Below, piece after piece: positions 62,601 to 64,000 of a stretch of 64,000 bases of DNA. This stretch comes from Colocasia esculenta (taxonomy: Eukaryota > Streptophyta > Magnoliopsida > Alismatales > Araceae), in NCBI GenBank assembly GCA_014218235.1, contig CM024759.1, positions 74,297,079 to 74,361,078 on the forward strand. The letters run 5' to 3'. The notes beneath the pieces were generated by a model, which worked only from the letters and a program-made list of their open reading frames with translations, was not told the DNA's origin and searched no databases. How positions within the stretch are numbered: position 1 is the first letter of the stretch; each line of letters opens with the position of its first letter. The position numbers and the translations under genes were made by a program.

Positions 62601-64000
62601 ATGGCGGACGTCGTGCAGTTCCGCCTCGAGCGGATGGTGGATGAGCTGGAGGACCTGGAGAGACGGGGCCTCTTCACTAACGACGAGATCGCCGAGATAG
62701 TGCGGCGGCGGCGGGACTTCGAGTACCGTCTCAAGCGCCCCCGCCCGCTCAAGCAGGACTTCCTCGACTACGTCGACTACGAGATCCAGCTCGATGCACT
62801 CCGCGTCCTCCGCAAGAAGAAGATCCTCGGGGAGCTCAAGCGGCAGCGCCGGCGCGATGATGAGGCGGGGAAGGGCAAGAAGAAGGGCGGGAAGCTGTGG
62901 AAGAGATCCATCTCGGATGTGGCGGGCGTCCTGAGGATACTGGAGATCTACAGGCTCGCCGTGGTGAGGTATAAGGGCGACCTGGACCTGTGGTTCCGAT
63001 ACCTGGAGTTCTGCAGGGAGCGCAGGCATGGCCGGATGAAGCAGGTTGGCTCTTTTTCTTTCTTCCATTTTCTTTGACTTTCTTTTAGTTTGCTTCATTT
63101 CTTGCTGAATGTCTGTGTTTGATTTCGTTGGTTGTCTCTTTTGGCCACAGTTTAAGAATTATTCGGGCTCTGTTCAAGTATTTGATCCGTTTTTTCTCGT
63201 TTCTGTTGCAAATCTCACGGACTTTATTTTGTAAATCATCTGCTCCATCCCCTTTTCTCCGAGTCTTCAGACAGGAACTATATATATATTTCCTTCCACA
63301 ATTCGTTCTTCGTTTTTGTTCATATTGCTTAAACAATTTTCTTTTTCGGGTTGTTGCAGGCGCTTGCACAGGCGATTAGATTCCATCCCAAGGTCCCTGG
63401 CCTTTGGATATATGCTGCGGCTTGGGAGTTTGATCAGAACTTGAATGTTGCAGCTGCTCGTGCTTTAATGCAAAATGGCCTAAGGGAGTGTCCAACGTCT
63501 GAGGATATTTGGATCGAGTATCTAAGAATGGAGCTTACATACCTCAACAAATTGAAGGCCCGAAAAGTTGCTATTGGGGAAGACGTAAAGACATTGGATA
63601 AGGATAAGTGTAAGAATGACGAGGCCAAGAAATGGAAGGAAGAAAACGAGGATTTGTTCATGTCACTAGACCAAGGAGGTGTTGCTGAAGAGTCGGGACT
63701 CCAAGAAGGTGCCCTAAAAGAGAGTGAAAACTTTTTCTGGGAACAAGGTTCAAATATTCTTCGAACTATTTATCATGGAGCAGTTGAGGCTATTCCTTCT
63801 AGTATTAGCTTACGGAAGCAATTTCTGGAGATTTTGGATAATGTTGATCTGGCTCATTCTGAGGAATTGAAAGGAGAGGTAATGGCAGATATCAAGAAAG
63901 AGTTTTCTAACGAGGAAGATTATTGGGATTGGATAGCTAGACTTGAGATTTCTGAGGTTCTGAACGGCAAGGATCTGAAAAAAGAAGAGGCACTGCACAG
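62601..64000 (+). CDS. UTP6: UTP6 homologue (U3 snoRNA-associated protein 6), 5' part
   Basis: Exon 1 is 62601-63044 (148 codons, GC-rich) and exon 2 begins at 63360 after TTGTTGCAG, still open at the window end. ATG 62601 follows GGCAGCC and gives MADVVQFRLERMVDELEDLE, the conserved UTP6 N-terminus. RRRRDFEYRLKRPRPLKQDF and DYVDYEIQL follow. HAT (half-TPR) repeats are seen around LWFRYLEFC, LWIYAAAWEF and IWIEYLRMEL. UTP6 is a scaffold subunit of the UTP-B complex in the small-subunit processome, acting in the nucleolus in early 18S pre-rRNA processing. The 3' part is outside the window. The poly-C run at about 62527-62541 belongs to the leader, not the protein. Confidence 0.9.

Noticed and set aside
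62372..63098. Minus-strand frames over UTP6 exon 1
   Set aside because: Antisense to a conserved UTP6 N-terminus; no supporting motif.

Overview
The window is nuclear DNA of a flowering plant, probably a monocot. The gene 5' ends are very GC-rich and sit in AT-rich, transposon-packed intergenic DNA. Introns are plant-like, and the repeat content (Sirevirus-type copia, Tekay-type gypsy LTRs, Kaonashi-like MULE, PIF/Harbinger, CACTA, hAT MITEs) is typical of large monocot genomes. I could not name the species. All calls come from reading the sequence; no database search was run.

Only three genes look intact and host-encoded. A single-exon gene at 12836-13312 encodes a free-standing cathepsin-propeptide (I29) inhibitor-like protein. 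A five-exon GDSL esterase/lipase gene lies on the minus strand at 58092-59820. The first two exons of a UTP6 homologue (U3 snoRNP/SSU processome) start at 62601 and run off the window.

Most of the rest is mobile DNA, much of it nested. Bases 1-2379 are the 3' part of a Tekay-type LTR. Bases 2380-5605 are a decayed CACTA element with a Transposase_24 relic and an array of about 180-bp repeats. A Pack-type TIR element (7511-9322) carries a GC-rich gene remnant. Three hAT-type MITEs with perfect 8-bp target duplications lie at 9910-10443, 15565-16142 and 39585-40125. A 22.5-kb Mutator-like element (16352-38903, perfect 9-bp target duplication) carries a decayed Ulp1-type protease gene, a second small gene reading inward from the other end, and three arrays of an AGTGACAAATAG repeat. 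A very young Sirevirus (21375-37264) is nested in it. The Sirevirus has gag, pol and a 1214-codon third ORF, and is followed by a second, truncated internal region that shares one LTR and is fused in frame to the MULE repeats. A 6.65-kb PIF/Harbinger element (40507-47158) has a Myb/SANT-like gene, a DDE transposase gene and an unexpected tandem GRF zinc-finger gene, all carrying disabling mutations. A tRNA-derived SINE follows at 47511-47770. A 3.4-kb near-perfect inverted repeat (47993-51433) contains mirrored LTR fragments. A 3.9-kb solo LTR with a 5-bp target duplication lies at 53271-57182.

The host genes show no functional linkage to one another. The most interesting material is in the mobile elements: the Ulp1-carrying MULE and its inverted repeat arrays, the Sirevirus ORF3 and LTR-sharing arrangement, the GRF gene in the Harbinger element, the giant palindrome, and clusters of short GC-rich palindromic words just upstream of the putative TATA boxes of two LTR families.
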